DNA of 64,000 nucleotides from an uncultured bacterium. Lineage in GTDB: Bacteria > CSSED10-310 > CALFER01. A program made the position numbers and the translations under genes. Below are positions 43,047-51,422 of this stretch, piece after piece. Under the pieces are notes generated by a model, which saw only the letters and a list, made by a program, of their open reading frames with translations, searched no databases and was not told where the DNA came from. The DNA lies in assembly GCA_937951895.1 (NCBI GenBank), contig CALFER010000073.1:13401-77400 (forward strand), given 5' to 3'. Every line of letters begins with the position of its first letter. The first letter of the stretch is position 1.

Positions 43047-44519
43047 ATGAAGCAGTTCCGTGTGTCTGGATACTTGATCCTGCTTGTCCTTTCCGCACCG
43101 ACGATGCTGGCGTCCGGGTATCTGGAAGCATCCCGGTCAGAAGCCTGTTCGGGGTCGATTTCCACGGATATCCGGTTGTATTCGAATTCCGGAGAGATCG
43201 ATGCGTTTGAGTTCACCTGCGTCTACAATCCGTCTCATCTGTCCTTCACCGGATGCTCGGCAGCTCTCCTGACGGCAACCTGGGATTCGATCGACTGTGT
43301 GGATACCACCGGAACCATTGTGGTTTCGGCGGCTGCCGGGACGGGCGACGCGATCCCCGCGGGCAGTCTCGCCCCGCTCCTCACGCTCGGTTTCACCCTC
43401 GTTTCGGGTCTCACGGAAGACACCTCCTCACCCCTCACCCTGTCCAATCCGCTGCTGGACATCGCCGGCTACAATCTGATCGACGGGTCGGTCACGGCGA
43501 CTTGCCCGGCGGGAGCGATCGCCGTTGCGTCGGTATCGGCATGTTATCTGGACACACCGACCGTCGATGTATCGATCGGTGGCAATGTGAACGTCATTGA
43601 TCATTTCGGGTTTATCGTAAATTTCGATCCGGCGGTACTGCGCCTGGACTCGAATTGTTCGCCCGGCGATCTGACGTCGGATTGGGAACTCCTGTCGTGC
43701 AATCCGATTGAAGGCGCACCGGGTCAGGTTCTGGTGATCGGAGCGAACGATTACGGCGGGAGCCGGATCGGGCCATCGAGCAGCGGCACGATTGCTGTTT
43801 TGAATTTTGATGTCATCTGTCAGGACTGTGAACAGTACAGTGCATACGGCATCACTCTGAGCGATCTGAACACCGATTCCATGCCGTTTAACGATTTGTT
43901 TCTGTATGACATCACCGACGGTGAATTCTCGTACGGCTGCCCGCCTCCGCCGGTGGATGTGGCAGTGGAGGATGCGTCCGGGCTTCAGGGACAGACGATC
44001 GAAGTCGAGGTGCTTTTCACGGATCTTCCGGGTGCGGTCAACGATTTCGGGTTCGATGTGCATTATCCCACGAATATGCTCAGTTACAGTCACTGTCTGC
44101 CGGGAACGCTGACGTCGGGTTGGAGCGGCCCGAACAGCATGCTGGACTGTTATGAACCGTCGACGGGGCTGATCCGGGTCGGCGCGTACAATCCGACCCC
44201 GATCTTCATCGGAACCTCAGGATCCGTCATCAAACTCTATTTCACGGTCGACTGCCCGGGTTGCACGGACGGCCAGATCGGCTACATGACGCTCGACAGG
44301 CTGGTCGATGATGTGGACGGCTGGGGCGCGCAATACGGCATCTTCACATTTCTGCTTGTCCCGCCACCGACGCCGACACCATTGCCCGTTCCGGCGGAAT
44401 CCGGAGGCGGAATTGCGTTGATGGTCGTCGTGTTTACGGTGCTTTCGCTGGGTCTGTTCGGTTCCCGGAGATCCGCCGCACGATCCGGTTCCGACGGATT
44501 GAAAGGAGTCCGGCCATGA
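43047..44519 (+). CDS. Surface scaffold with three cohesin-like domains and membrane tail
   Basis: A 490-residue protein from the ATG at 43047 (TGGAGG 6 bases upstream) with a signal peptide ending near TMLASG. Three cohesin-like beta-sandwiches follow at about 22-160, 165-310 and 312-440. Each has the family core: IDAFEFTCVYNPSHLSF, IDHFGFIVNFDPAVLRLDS and VNDFGFDVHYPTNMLSY (the F-x-Y/F-P-x-L strand), then a Gly-rich segment and a strand ending in F(T/D)V. A short PPPTPTPLPVPAE linker, a hydrophobic helix and RR form the C-terminus, as in the protein at 30226. In cellulosomes such domains bind dockerins. The next gene encodes a dockerin and overlaps by ATGA, so partner binding is very likely. 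Confidence 0.8.
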   Translation: MKQFRVSGYLILLVLSAPTMLASGYLEASRSEACSGSISTDIRLYSNSGEIDAFEFTCVYNPSHLSFTGCSAALLTATWDSIDCVDTTGTIVVSAAAGTGDAIPAGSLAPLLTLGFTLVSGLTEDTSSPLTLSNPLLDIAGYNLIDGSVTATCPAGAIAVASVSACYLDTPTVDVSIGGNVNVIDHFGFIVNFDPAVLRLDSNCSPGDLTSDWELLSCNPIEGAPGQVLVIGANDYGGSRIGPSSSGTIAVLNFDVICQDCEQYSAYGITLSDLNTDSMPFNDLFLYDITDGEFSYGCPPPPVDVAVEDASGLQGQTIEVEVLFTDLPGAVNDFGFDVHYPTNMLSYSHCLPGTLTSGWSGPNSMLDCYEPSTGLIRVGAYNPTPIFIGTSGSVIKLYFTVDCPGCTDGQIGYMTLDRLVDDVDGWGAQYGIFTFLLVPPPTPTPLPVPAESGGGIALMVVVFTVLSLGLFGSRRSAARSGSDGLKGVRP

Positions 44520-46753
44520 AACGATTGAACGGCAATCGATGGATCTGCATGACGATCGCACTGATGATCGGTGTCGGCACAGGGGTTCTCTTCGCCAATA
44601 CATCGCGGGAACATCCCCTCAAACGGGATGACGCGCGGGCCATTCTGGTAAGGGGAGATCGCCCGATTACCGAACCTTCCGCCGAAAAACCCGATCACTC
44701 GCAACTGCTCAGGCGAGGCTCCCGCGATCTCGGAATCACCGGAGCCGCCGACCGGATGCTCGAGAAAATGTGTCCGGCGGAGTGCAGCGGCAAAGGATGG
44801 GGTTGGGAACTGGAATGCCCCGCTCTGCCGACTCAGCTTCCCGCCAACACCATCGGTTCGGCGGCGAACGGGCTGTTGCGCGGCTATGAACGGACCGACG
44901 ATGCCCGGCATCTGCTCGGTGCGTTCGACGCGGCGGACTATGCGAGCTGCTATGCATTCGCGAACGGCGAACACCGGTATTCCGTCGGAAATCCCTTCTT
45001 CATCTGGCAGCTCAATCATGTCGTCCCGAGCGCGACATCTTACACCGATACGCTCCGTACGCATTTCTTCCAGGCGCTCGATAATGGCACATACGGCGAT
45101 CCGACAAACTACACGACGCTTTCATATTGCACCGATTATCTCGCAGCGCTTCGCACGGAAGCCCAATCCAACTATCGCGTCTTCGATGCGCTGGATCTGC
45201 CGAAAGTCACGGAAGAACTCGGAACGCCCGATCAGGCGAACATCGTTCTGAGCTATTTCCAGGATCGGATCAATCAAATCTCAACGGCCAAATCCTACGA
45301 TGTCATCGCGCTGGCTTCCGCCGTATACGGACTCGCCATCGTCAACGCCGTCTTCGATCCGACATCCGGCAGCTTCGCCTCCGAAGACTCCGTGCTGGAT
45401 CTCGCGGACCGCCTCACCACCTATCAGCATCCCGACGGCGGATTCATTTACGATACCGATCTGGTGGACGCCGCTCCCGTCGCGACAACATGGACATTGG
45501 GGTCCGGACGCTGGTACTCGGGATCGGCCGACTACATGAATGCGACACTCACCAAATTCTTCAACATCACCACATCACCCGTCATCACCTTCGATCTTCA
45601 GTATGACATCGAGGACGGTTATGATTTCGGCTTTGTGGAGTATTCAGTGAACGGGTTTACCTGGACCGCACTGGCCGGCACCCACACGACACCACCCGAC
45701 AACGGCATCACGGGATGTCAGACCGGGTACACCACTGAAACAGTGACCCTGCCCGCAACCGGTGTCTATCGCATTCGGTTTCGATTCTTCACTGACTCGA
45801 TCGGTCTGGGAAACGATCCGGTCTGCACCGTGAACCCTGCCGGTTTCTATATCGACAATATCACCATCGACGGTGTCACCGATCCATGCACATCGTCGAA
45901 CGGATGGGTCGCATCGACGGCCAGTTACCCGGTCGGACCTGAAAATCAATCCCTTCAGGTCACGGACTACGCCGTATTGGCACTCAAGGCGGCCGACATC
46001 TGGCGGTATCAGGCCGAAATCGATGCCGGAATGGACTGGATACTGGACAACCAGCTCGCCAACGGTGGTTTTCTGGATCCGATATACGGCGAGTACAACC
46101 TGACCAACGGGGAATCTCTGTATGCCCTGATGTATGCACCGGAATGCTTCAACGACGGCGACGTGAATAATTCGGGAGATCTGACACCCGAAGACGCGCA
46201 ACTCGCCTTCCAGTTCTATCTGGAGAGTTTCCCTCAACCCGCCATGTATCACGATTTCTGCTCGTCGGATTGCAACGGAGACGGCGCGGTGACTCCCGCG
46301 GATTCGCATTGCATCATCGATCATTATCTCGATGACTCCTGCGATTGCGCAGACCCGATCGTGCTGGCATCCGCAAAAAGCTCCAAACTCGCCAGACAGG
46401 ACCGTGGATTCATCGTGACACAGGATTTCGATGCGGAAGCGGAGGAGGGTACGATCACGATATCGGTGCGCGCACCCGAACCAGTGTCGCTCGATGCGTT
46501 CGGATTGCGCGTCTCGATTCCCGGCGCATGGACCCTGGAACAAGCCGCTCCCGCGAATCCCGCATTCTGGCAGATCCACGCCGCCCGGATCACATCAAAT
46601 GACGTCAAACTCGGCGCGTTCGCCCGACAGCCGGTTCGGTTCGAACCCGGTCAGGCCTTGATTCGGATCCGGTATGAATCACATCACGCCCTCGATGTCT
46701 CGAAGGTCGTGATTTCGGATTGTGTGGATGATATCGGGGGGTGGGAAAGGTAG
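44516..46753 (+). CDS. Dockerin-bearing alpha-toroid protein with C-terminal cohesin-like domain
   Basis: A 745-residue exported protein (MKRLNGNRWICMTIALMIGV, then GVLFA). Residues about 60-320 and 460-540 are helical, with repeats resembling alpha/alpha-toroid (terpenoid-cyclase/prenyltransferase-like) folds (LADRLTTYQHPDGGFIY, MDWILDNQLANGGFLDP). A beta-sandwich (about 325-455, FNITTSPVITFDLQYDIED to GFYIDNITID) is inserted. Residues about 545-610 are a type I dockerin with two canonical loops, DVNNSGDLTPED and DCNGDGAVTPAD. The last 120 residues (VSLDAFGLRVSIPGAWTLEQ) resemble a cohesin. The start overlaps the scaffold stop by 4 bases. No carbohydrate-active domain is seen, so its role may be structural, or catalytic through the toroid. 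Confidence 0.8.
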   Translation: MKRLNGNRWICMTIALMIGVGTGVLFANTSREHPLKRDDARAILVRGDRPITEPSAEKPDHSQLLRRGSRDLGITGAADRMLEKMCPAECSGKGWGWELECPALPTQLPANTIGSAANGLLRGYERTDDARHLLGAFDAADYASCYAFANGEHRYSVGNPFFIWQLNHVVPSATSYTDTLRTHFFQALDNGTYGDPTNYTTLSYCTDYLAALRTEAQSNYRVFDALDLPKVTEELGTPDQANIVLSYFQDRINQISTAKSYDVIALASAVYGLAIVNAVFDPTSGSFASEDSVLDLADRLTTYQHPDGGFIYDTDLVDAAPVATTWTLGSGRWYSGSADYMNATLTKFFNITTSPVITFDLQYDIEDGYDFGFVEYSVNGFTWTALAGTHTTPPDNGITGCQTGYTTETVTLPATGVYRIRFRFFTDSIGLGNDPVCTVNPAGFYIDNITIDGVTDPCTSSNGWVASTASYPVGPENQSLQVTDYAVLALKAADIWRYQAEIDAGMDWILDNQLANGGFLDPIYGEYNLTNGESLYALMYAPECFNDGDVNNSGDLTPEDAQLAFQFYLESFPQPAMYHDFCSSDCNGDGAVTPADSHCIIDHYLDDSCDCADPIVLASAKSSKLARQDRGFIVTQDFDAEAEEGTITISVRAPEPVSLDAFGLRVSIPGAWTLEQAAPANPAFWQIHAARITSNDVKLGAFARQPVRFEPGQALIRIRYESHHALDVSKVVISDCVDDIGGWER

Positions 46754-46763
46754 GGGGCGGTGT

Positions 46764-47621
46764 TCAGTGTTCAGTTTTCGGGTTGAAGTTTTCGGGTTGT
46801 GGGTTGAGGGGGAGAGATTCAAGGAAGCGGGTAATCAGGGAGAGGACCTCTGCGGGTTTTTCTTCCTGGGGGATGTGACCGCAGCGTTCCAGTACTTTCA
46901 ATGAGGACAGGGGTAGCGCTGCGGCCAGTTTTTCACCGATTCCGAGCGGCACGATTCGATCTTCCCGTCCCCAGATCAGCAATGCGGGGCAATCGATCTG
47001 GCGATATCGTTCGCAGAACCGGTCGATGTCGGGCGGACGCATCTGTCGGAGAGTCTCGGTCAGGGCCTTCCGCGCGAGCGGGTCATGGAGCGGCCGGGCA
47101 TACTGCGTGACCATTTCATCCGTGATGATCTGTTTGTCCAGGACGAGTTGGCCGAGCATGGCTCTGACCTGATACTCGGGGCCGATCATATTCAGGCCGA
47201 TATGAGCCAGGACGGGAGTCTGCATGATTTTGAGCGCCGGCGGCATATCCTGGGGGTATGATGCGGCACCGATCAGGATCAACCCGTTGAGCGACTGGGT
47301 GCGGGCAGGATGAAGTGCCACAGCCAGGGAAACCGCTCCTCCATAGGAATGACCGGCGAGGACGAAGGAATCCAGTTCGAGAACCCGGATGAGGTCGAGC
47401 ACCCGGTCGGCCTGGTCGAAAATCGAGTAGGCACCGTCATCCGGTTTGGGTGAAGCGCCGAAGCCTTTGAGATCGATTGCGATGGTTCGAAACCGGGATG
47501 CGAGCGGCGTGACAAGGCGGCGCCAGGCAAAGACGTTTGCCCCCCACCCGTGCAGCATCACGATCGCCGGACCGGAACCGCTGGATTCATAATGGAGGCG
47601 AATGTTCTGTTTCCGGTTCAT
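46764..47621 (-). CDS. Alpha/beta-fold hydrolase
   Basis: A 285-residue protein. The oxyanion segment is MLHGWGANVFAWR, the nucleophile elbow GHSYGG (Ser near residue 94), the acid is likely Asp in WGREDRIVPL, and the catalytic His is in CGHIPQEEKP. It is a complete serine hydrolase of the alpha/beta superfamily, cytoplasmic, substrate unknown. The gene is convergent with the dockerin gene (10-base gap). Its last 17 codons are low-complexity (PLNPQPENFNPKTEH) and may be a recent extension. Confidence 0.88.
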   Translation of the reverse strand: MNRKQNIRLHYESSGSGPAIVMLHGWGANVFAWRRLVTPLASRFRTIAIDLKGFGASPKPDDGAYSIFDQADRVLDLIRVLELDSFVLAGHSYGGAVSLAVALHPARTQSLNGLILIGAASYPQDMPPALKIMQTPVLAHIGLNMIGPEYQVRAMLGQLVLDKQIITDEMVTQYARPLHDPLARKALTETLRQMRPPDIDRFCERYRQIDCPALLIWGREDRIVPLGIGEKLAAALPLSSLKVLERCGHIPQEEKPAEVLSLITRFLESLPLNPQPENFNPKTEH

Positions 47622-47708
47622 CTTCTGTCTCCTCTTCCGATTTGCCGATCATCGACCCCTTCTCATATCACATCGCATTCACCATTGGGAACCTCGTAAC
47701 AATTTCTG

Positions 47709-47737
47709 TTGACATCATTATTCATATCCTTTAGACA
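47709..47737 (+). promoter_or_regulatory. Probable promoter of the lipoprotein gene
   Basis: A consensus -35 box TTGACA (47709-47714) is followed 17 bases on by TAGACA (47732-47737), a weak -10 box. It lies 79 bases before the probable start codon. Confidence 0.4.
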
Positions 47738-47816
47738 AAGAAAGATTCCGGAGGGGTCTGGAATTGTTCAGTTCGGATGCGACCAACCAGGAACCTTTTT
47801 AAAAGAGGAGATGATG

Positions 47817-48416
47817 ATGCAGACACAATCGCCTGCAAAGTTTCGGAATGTATCCCCTGTTGCCCGTGTGTTCATTCTCGCATTGAGTTTTCTGTCGTTC
47901 GGGCTGTTCATGGCCGGGTGCGACGATGACGATCCGACGGGACCCAAGACACCGACCGTGACGCCGACTCCGATCGGCACCGCGACGCCCACGCCCCTCC
48001 CTGCGGGAACGAGCATGCGGGTGCGCGTCACCAATATTCCGGTGATGTCGGACGAGAACAAGGACAGCATCAACAAACAAGCGCTGTTCTGTATCAAATC
48101 GGGCGGACACGAAATGGGTGTTTATCATCGGTATATGCAGCCCGGCTGGCCGGATGGTCCCTGGTGGCCCTGCTACAAACTCGAATACTTCATCAACGGC
48201 GATCAGGTCGAAGAAGTTGAGAAGCCCGACTGGGAAGAATTGCCGGACGGCACGGCGACCTTCGTCATCGACTTCTCCAATCCATCTCTGATCACGGTTC
48301 ATTGCGAAGAAAACGACTCGATGGAATCGATCATCGAGAATCACCCGATGGAGTTCCAGTTGTCCCGCGACTGCATGGGCAACGACAGCCCCTGTATCGC
48401 GACTGTAGTCAACTGA
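47817..48416 (+). CDS. Small lipoprotein with short TP linker
   Basis: A 199-residue protein. Three ATGs stand in a row (47811, 47814, 47817). The last gives the best spacing (6 bases) to AGAGGAG. The N-terminus SPVARVFILALSFLSFGLFMAGC contains a lipobox (MAGC; Cys near residue 26), followed by four Asp and a TP-rich linker (TPTVTPTPIGTATPTPLP). The D-rich residue after Cys would, by the rule known in enterobacteria, favour inner-membrane retention. The remaining 150 residues have no recognised domain and contain four further Cys. It is a stand-alone gene with its own promoter and a good terminator. Confidence 0.78.
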   Translation: MQTQSPAKFRNVSPVARVFILALSFLSFGLFMAGCDDDDPTGPKTPTVTPTPIGTATPTPLPAGTSMRVRVTNIPVMSDENKDSINKQALFCIKSGGHEMGVYHRYMQPGWPDGPWWPCYKLEYFINGDQVEEVEKPDWEELPDGTATFVIDFSNPSLITVHCEENDSMESIIENHPMEFQLSRDCMGNDSPCIATVVN

Positions 48417-48436
48417 TTTTGTAAGTTTTCAGATAG

Positions 48437-48477
48437 CGGGATCATTTCGGCGGATTGCCGAAGGATCCCGTTTTTTT
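48437..48477 (+). terminator. Rho-independent terminator of the lipoprotein gene
   Basis: The stem CGGGATC...GATCCCG, with an inner TCGGC/GCCGA pairing, is followed by seven T (48471-48477), 20 bases after the stop codon. Confidence 0.9.
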
Positions 48478-48584
48478 CAGGCCATGAAATCGATTCGGTT
48501 CCGTCGGCAGACACCCGGCTTGTCATTCCTGCGCCGACGGGGTAATCTCTGGAGCTGAACATTCGCCTGGAAAGGGGAAATCGG

Positions 48585-49850
48585 ATGGCTGTCGTAGCGG
48601 TTGTTGGCGCGCAGTGGGGTGATGAAGGCAAGGGCAAGGTGGTTGATTTTCTGGCGTCGCAAGCCGACATGGTCATTCGTTTTCAAGGAGGCGCCAACGC
48701 GGGTCACACCATTGTCAATGACATCGGCGAATTCAAGCTGCACGGGGTGCCGTCGGGGATTTTCAGACCGAATGTCGTCAACCTGATCGGTTCCGGCACC
48801 GTGGCCGCGCCGGACGACTTGCTGCAGGAAATCGAGCTGCTCAAGAGGAAGAATGTCAGCCTCGAGAATCTCAGGATATCGGATCGGACCCATGTGGTCA
48901 TGCCGTATCATTACGACCTGGAGCGTCTCGAGGAATCCCTGATGGGAGATCGACGGATCGGCACGACGAACAAAGCGATCGGCCCGACGTATGCCGATAA
49001 ATACGGACGATTTGGGATCCGCATGAGTGACCTGGCCGATCCCGCATGGCTGTCCGAGCGTCTCAGCCTGATTCTCCGATACAAGAACACCATTCTGAAA
49101 GCGTTCGGGTTGAAGGAATATGAACTCGGGCCGCTCGTGGAAACCTGTCGCCGCTGGCATCGTGTGCTCGAACCGTATCTGTGCAACTCGACACCTCTGG
49201 TTGACGACGCGATCCGGTCCGGAAAACGGATTCTGCTTGAAGGGCAACTCGGGGTGGGCAAATGCGTCGAATGGGGCTCTTACCCGTATGTCACCTCATC
49301 GTCTCCGACCGCGGGTTATGCATCGGTCGGCGCCGGTATCCCGCCGCATCGCATCACGGAAGTCGTGGGTGTGGTCAAAGCCTATTCGACGTCGGTCGGC
49401 GCAGGCCCGATGGTGACGGAAGACTCGACGGGACCGGGACTTCGGATCCGTGAAGTCGGCCACGAATACGGCGCCACGACAGGCCGTCCCAGGCGTTGCG
49501 GCTGGCTCGATGGCGTCATGCTGCGCCAATCGTCCTGCATCAATGGATACACGTCGGTCGCAGTGACACGCCTCGATGTGCTCGACACCTTCGAAACCAT
49601 AGGCATATGCACCGCATACGAATACGCCGGCGAACGAATCACCGATATGCCGGCCACACCGGTCGTCGAGCATTGCCGGCCGGTGTACGAGTATCTTCCG
49701 GGATGGAACCGATCGTTGCGTAACATCCGCAAACTCGAGGATCTGCCGGGTGAAGCGCGGCGCTATCTGGACAGGATCGTCGAATGGATCCGTGCACCCC
49801 TGAAGATCGTATCGGTCGGGCCGCGGCGTGAGGAAACGATTGTCGTCTGA
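48585..49850 (+). CDS. purA: Adenylosuccinate synthetase
   Basis: A 421-residue GTP-dependent ligase joining IMP and aspartate in AMP synthesis. It has the N-terminal P-loop GAQWGDEGKGKVVD (residues about 7-20), with catalytic Asp and Lys, and then GGANAGHT. GTTNKAIGPTYADK, LEGQLGVGKCVEWGSYPYVT and the C-terminal TTGRPRRCGWLDG are in family order. The usual phrase is EGAQG, here EGQLGVGK, a small change in a conserved loop. Length is normal. It stands alone between a lipoprotein and a minus-strand radical SAM gene. Confidence 0.93.
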   Translation: MAVVAVVGAQWGDEGKGKVVDFLASQADMVIRFQGGANAGHTIVNDIGEFKLHGVPSGIFRPNVVNLIGSGTVAAPDDLLQEIELLKRKNVSLENLRISDRTHVVMPYHYDLERLEESLMGDRRIGTTNKAIGPTYADKYGRFGIRMSDLADPAWLSERLSLILRYKNTILKAFGLKEYELGPLVETCRRWHRVLEPYLCNSTPLVDDAIRSGKRILLEGQLGVGKCVEWGSYPYVTSSSPTAGYASVGAGIPPHRITEVVGVVKAYSTSVGAGPMVTEDSTGPGLRIREVGHEYGATTGRPRRCGWLDGVMLRQSSCINGYTSVAVTRLDVLDTFETIGICTAYEYAGERITDMPATPVVEHCRPVYEYLPGWNRSLRNIRKLEDLPGEARRYLDRIVEWIRAPLKIVSVGPRREETIVV

Positions 49851-49876
49851 GATGGATTCGGCCGACCCGGACAGGC

Positions 49877-50770
49877 TCAGGACAGCTCCATCAGTGATGT
49901 GATGATTGCGTTCCGGATTTCGGTTTTCGATCGGGTCCAGCGTGGAGCGATCAGAAGATCGTTCCTGCAGTCTCCGACCCAGCGCATGACTACGACAGGT
50001 TCATGGAATACGGAGAGAAACCGGGCGGCGATACGGATATAGGTGTCCACATCCATCGGGGTCCATTCATGTCGCTCCAGCATCTCGTGCAGAATCGTTC
50101 CGCGGATCGCATGGAGGTGGTGCAGCTTGATACCGAGGAGCCGTTTCGATGCGAGTGTTCGGGCGGTCGCGATCATGTCCTCGGCCGATTCGCCCGGAAG
50201 TCCGAGAATCACGTGAGCGGCGACATCGATGCCGGCAGCCTGGAGCCGATCGATGGCATCGGACGCATCCGTCCATGTGTGTCCGCGGCGGATTGCCCGG
50301 AGTGTCGCGTCGTGGATTGTCTGGATACCGAGTTCGATCCAGACCGGTTTTTTCCGGTTGATGTCCGCAAGCAGCCGGATGACCGGTTCCGGGAGGCAAT
50401 CCGGGCGGGTGCCGATGGCGATTGCGACGACCGTGTCGTGATCGATCGCCGGCTGGTACAGGCTTTTGAGGTGATCGACCGGGGCGTGGGTATTCGTATA
50501 GGTCTGGTAGTAAGCGAGCACCTTGTGGATGCCGCGCCGTTCGGCGACCCGATCGATGCCATCCTGGAGTTGCCGGGAGATCGGAGCCGCGGGTGAGGTC
50601 GTTGCATGAAAGGAGCGATTGTCGCAATAGATGCAACCGGTGTCGCCGAGAGTACCGTCGCGATTCGGGCATGTGAGACCGGCATCGAGCGGCACGCGCC
50701 AGACACGATCTCCGAAGCGGCTCTTGAGATACTCGCTGAATTCGATGATATGTCCGGTTTTGGAACCCAT
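49877..50770 (-). CDS. Radical SAM protein, YhcC type (TIGR01212-like)
   Basis: About 298 residues from the ATG at 50770; a TTG at 50806 is also possible, since GGAGG lies just before it. The Cys motif is of the spaced YhcC kind: GLTCPNRDGTLGDTGCIYCD, with ligands in the CxxxC-like segment and GCIYC. VLAYYQTYTNTHAP, IGTRPDCLPEP, WIELGIQTIHDATL, HVILGLPGESAEDM and GIKLHHLHAIRGT are family hallmarks. The C-terminus PRWTRSKTEIRNAI is also conserved. The cellular substrate is unknown. Confidence 0.88.
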   Translation of the reverse strand: MGSKTGHIIEFSEYLKSRFGDRVWRVPLDAGLTCPNRDGTLGDTGCIYCDNRSFHATTSPAAPISRQLQDGIDRVAERRGIHKVLAYYQTYTNTHAPVDHLKSLYQPAIDHDTVVAIAIGTRPDCLPEPVIRLLADINRKKPVWIELGIQTIHDATLRAIRRGHTWTDASDAIDRLQAAGIDVAAHVILGLPGESAEDMIATARTLASKRLLGIKLHHLHAIRGTILHEMLERHEWTPMDVDTYIRIAARFLSVFHEPVVVMRWVGDCRNDLLIAPRWTRSKTEIRNAIITSLMELS

Positions 50771-50870
50771 ACCGGCACTTATACGCAATTCTCGTATTGC
50801 GCGCAAACCTCCAATCGTGGATAATGAGCTGCTGGCGAACTCAACGTAATCGACCGGAGGAAGGCAGATT

Positions 50871-51413
50871 ATGGATATTATTCGGTTTCACCTCGATTGG
50901 AAGAACTACTTGCGATACCGGCTGATAAACCTGTTGAGACGCGCGGGAACCGATCTGGTGTTCTCGTCGCTCATCCGCGGCAACACCGAGATCTCGATCG
51001 CTCAGATCGTCAGCAATCTCGACTTTTCACTCTCGTCACTGATGCATTCTATCGAGCGTTATGGATTGGGAACACCTCCCGGGAAAATGGTTTTTGCGTC
51101 GGAGCAGTTCGAGCGTTTGCCGACGGGGAAAGAGGATTCCGAGCGATTCTCCGAGTTGTTGCACGAGCATTTCGATCATACCCAACGGATGATTCGGCGG
51201 CTGAAGGCGGACGATCTCCTGTGCCCGCTCGATTGTCCCCTTCTGAAAACCTCGCTGGATATCGGCTGGATCCTGCAGTATGCATCGCTTCTGGAGCAAT
51301 CGACGACGACCGAGATTGAATGTCTGCTTGAAGCGAATGATGTGGCGGTCAAACCGGTCTGGGCTTCTTCCCATTTCATGCGTCCCGTGCCCCGACTCGT
51401 CTTCAAATCCTGA
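50871..51413 (+). CDS. Hypothetical helical protein upstream of XPB-like helicase
   Basis: A 180-residue soluble protein, mostly predicted helix (IIRFHLDWKNYLRYRLINLL, SERFSELLHEHFDHTQRMIR). The pattern of an early His and a mid-protein HxHxxH-like EHFDH recalls DinB-type four-helix bundles, but the match is too loose for a call. The ribosome site is GGAGGAAGG. It lies 9 bases before the helicase gene and should be cotranscribed with it, which suggests but does not show a DNA-repair link. Confidence 0.6.
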   Translation: MDIIRFHLDWKNYLRYRLINLLRRAGTDLVFSSLIRGNTEISIAQIVSNLDFSLSSLMHSIERYGLGTPPGKMVFASEQFERLPTGKEDSERFSELLHEHFDHTQRMIRRLKADDLLCPLDCPLLKTSLDIGWILQYASLLEQSTTTEIECLLEANDVAVKPVWASSHFMRPVPRLVFKS

Positions 51414-51422
51414 CAGGCGCTC

